Assembly (NCBI GenBank): GCA_013400975.1
Contig: WBMZ01009479.1
Span: 124,001-188,000 of the forward strand
Source of the DNA: Atrichornis clamosus
Taxonomy: Eukaryota > Chordata > Aves > Passeriformes > Menuridae
Direction of reading: 5' to 3'
DNA length: 64,000 nt
Part shown: one piece after another, positions 61,316 to 64,000 of the stretch
How the letters are laid out: every line of letters begins with the position of its first letter
Position numbering within the stretch: the first letter of the stretch is position 1
Position numbers and translations under genes: made by a program
Notes under the pieces: model-generated
Database searches by the model: none
What the model saw: the letters and a program-made list of their open reading frames with translations, nothing else
What the model was told of the DNA's origin: nothing

Positions 61316-64000
61316 GTCAAACCAAAAAGTCTGACACAGTTGATCCAGCTGTGTTTTTCAGCCTGTCTGCCAGTTCAGCAGCAAAGATTGTCATACATAA
61401 ACATTTCTTTCAGAAATCTGATATTATTCCCTACTGCCAATTAGGTTTAGCATAAGCATTTTTTTTTCCCCAGCTTTTTCCACTCTGTGGAACAGCCTGA
61501 TGTTTTTCTTCCTAAGTCCAGCTGAGAAGTCAGCAAGCTGAGTGATTTGCAGAATGGAAAGTTGAAGACAGCATGGATACGGCAAAATATTTGGGTTCAA
61601 CTTTTTAAATGGAAGCAAAAGGTTTGGTTGGGCCCAAGTCAAAGTGTGCAATTTGGATTTGTTAAACTAAACCAAAACTCTGGATTGCAGTCTGGTTTGA
61701 CATGAGATGCCCACAACATCTGAATGTTGTTTCCCTGGATTCATGATGGTTCATGGAACAATCTGATTTCACTGTGGTTACTGCTCTTCAGGTCTAGGAG
61801 ATAAATCATATTGAAAATCAGTTTCCTAATGTCACTCTTCCAAGAAAGTTATGGCAGCCACAAGGAAAGGGTGGAGTCACAGGAGGGAGGTGAATGTCCT
61901 TGGGCTGTTGATAAGAGAAGAGAGTGATTTTCAAACCAGTCTGCTGGCTAAGCCCGTGTTACACCGGAGATGATGCTTAGGAATTCCACCCCATTTTAAA
62001 TAATTTGTCATGGCTTCCTAATCCTGCTTTATTCTACAGAGCTGGAAAATTTTCCTTTCACGTCTGTATTGCACAAATCACTTTGGTTTGTATCAGCCCT
62101 TATCCAAAAAGCTCTTCGGAATTCCACTGTCATTGAATTCTAATGGCAGATGAAGCCTACACAGTTTATTAAATATTGAATGATTACCTTGGCTACAGAA
62201 TATTTACTTCTAGGCTGATACGTTTCTGACAAGAAGCTGAATATTTGCAGTTAACTAACTAAACTAGCTCTAAAGCTTGTAAAATATCTCACCTTCTACA
62301 GTCTTATTGTTTAAAGTCATGACTAGAACAACAAGGGCCACACAAATGCAAAACTCTTTCTGTTAAAGGAATAATGGCTGTTTAGGAAGCTTGTTCATGT
62401 TTATGAACAGAAATGAATATTTTAAGAATTAGAGTGCCAAGAAATTTGTGACTGTATATAATTCTGGCTGTTGGGGCAATAAATAAACTGAAAACGTGAG
62501 AACACAACTGCTCCCTTTCTGCTCTGCTCCAGACTCAAAACAAAGATCACACCCAGCTGAACAACCACGCAGTGATGTTCATTTATTTGGGTAGCAAAAT
62601 ACACCAGAAAGAAACCATCATGTACTAATATATGAGCACTTTGGGACCTCTGCAATCAGGCCAGTCTTGGTTTGTCATGGACTAATGTGCTTTAAAACAA
62701 GCAGGAAGGATTAAAATTGATCTCAGAGGGTTTTTGTGATCAGGGTGTTTTAATTACACCTTGCATAGGACTGACCATTATAACAGGACACTTTTTTGAG
62801 CAGATATGACATACCCAAGGACCCAATCTGAGACATATAATTTTCCCCTGAAGAACGAAAAGATGAAGAGGTCTTCACAGACGCAAGTTGAAGATTTTCA
62901 ATTATCAACAACTAATGTAAAAATTGATTGAAGAAACCCCTTTAGGCTGGCAGAGGTTTTGCTGAGACAGATGTGTTGGAAAATGATGAGGGCTTTAAAT
63001 CAGGTACTTACAGGTCTTGGTTGTCACTCATCTTTCAGTCCCATCAAGAGAAAATAGTGGGTTACTCCATGTGCTGGTTTATCTGCTTTAGGGTGCCTGA
63101 GATCACACAGACCTTGGTGTCGTGAATGACTGGCTGCAAACTGACTGTTGCGTTTACCTTTACATTTGATTTGGTATAAATACACCAAATATTAGAGTTT
63201 CATAACTTGATTCATGGTCTGCCAGTTTGGGAAGTCTCACTCTTTCCCAATTAATGCAGAAAGGCATCTAAAGCCAATTATTTTTGCCTGTTTGGGAAGT
63301 CTCCCCCTGTTTGCTGAAAAGCTTAATAAGGGTTAATTAAAAGCCCTCAGAGTCTTTCCTCTGGCCTTTACATAAGTCGTTCTACTCCAGCAAACTCAGG
63401 GTCACGCCTTAAGTACTGTGTGCTGTAGGGATGGATGTCTAAAGCAAATAATGAACAGAGGATAGAAGTGACATGAATGAGAAATAATCCCGATTCCAGC
63501 ATAAAGAATGACCTAAAATATTGAAACGCAGCAGACTTGTGTCTTGACAACTCCTGCTCATGCTGCAAATAAAAGCAAGACACATAAGTAATAGCCTTTT
63601 CTATCTAAGCTTGCCAGAATTGCTCAAGAAATATCTTTTGGGGGATTAACTGTTCCTGAACAGTTTCTTCAGTGTATCAGCTCAGAAGGCCTTTTTCTTT
63701 GTCGTGTCTTTCTTACCTATGAGACTTTTCTTTAGACAAAAAGCAACCTTAACTACAGAAACTGTAGCTTTTCAGATCCTATTAGAAAACACCACATTTT
63801 GCCTGTGCCTTTTATCCTGCTGTATTGAGGAAAGGAGCAGTGCTGCCACACTCATCTGGGAACTAAAAGCTCAGGGCTAACAGGGGCAGCAAACTCAGAA
63901 GGAACAATTTTAGAGAAAATAGAACAAGGATATTGTTCTTTTTAAAAAACATTCCAATCAAGCCCTTTTCATATATCTTCAGTAAATCACTGAAGGAGAA
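61316..64000. other. Unique AT-rich non-coding sequence
   Basis: No gene, RNA gene or interspersed repeat recognised to the end of the window. Open frames are under about 80 codons. Confidence 0.55.

Noticed and set aside
1..64000. Search by eye for a novel multi-gene system, CRISPR array or RNA gene cluster
   Set aside because: No regularly spaced direct repeats with unique spacers, no clustered coding genes and no recognisable structured RNA were seen. The window is consistent with ordinary bird intergenic or intronic DNA.

Overview
This window looks like non-coding nuclear DNA from a bird, probably a songbird. The strongest evidence is about 20 truncated copies of CR1, the dominant retrotransposon of bird genomes. 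They carry the typical CR1 3' end (ends in ATTCTRTGATTCTATGA-like octamers), and two copies (near 42.3-42.6 kb and 57.6-57.7 kb) have the 3' end I associate with passerine CR1 subfamilies. I found no rRNA, tRNA, CRISPR, bacterial operon or complete protein-coding gene. Almost every open frame is short, starts at a non-ATG codon, or lies inside a repeat.

Layout. 0-10 kb is mostly AT-rich unique sequence. It has one short CR1 end near 3.0 kb and a stretch near 4.0-4.6 kb that looks like a retroviral long terminal repeat (LTR) on the minus strand. At 9.9-10.07 kb a poly-T module is duplicated, with an undetermined base (N) at the junction. A long CR1 copy lies at 10.5-11.1 kb. 11-17 kb is unique and AT-rich with a (CAG)8 run. 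17.4-20.6 kb holds three CR1 ends and an internally repetitive block at 18.1-18.8 kb that I recognise as an avian interspersed repeat, probably of endogenous retrovirus origin. 20.6-35.5 kb is mostly unique sequence with scattered CR1 ends, a 27-base poly-A tract at 28.0 kb and stretches that look like conserved non-coding DNA. 35.5-36.7 kb is the most distinctive part: a long minus-strand CR1 copy runs into a CpG-dense block that carries four exact-period 40-bp tandem repeats. 36.7-64 kb is again unique sequence with CR1 ends. It includes an exon-like open frame at 49.0-49.5 kb and two oppositely oriented CR1 copies at 59.5 and 61.1 kb that could pair with each other.

The window is best read as an intergenic region or a large intron. 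I cannot identify the neighbouring gene from the sequence. Possible functional content is limited to the CpG-dense block, the exon-like frame near 49 kb and several candidate conserved non-coding stretches; none can be confirmed without alignment or transcript data. I did not find a convincing previously undescribed system.
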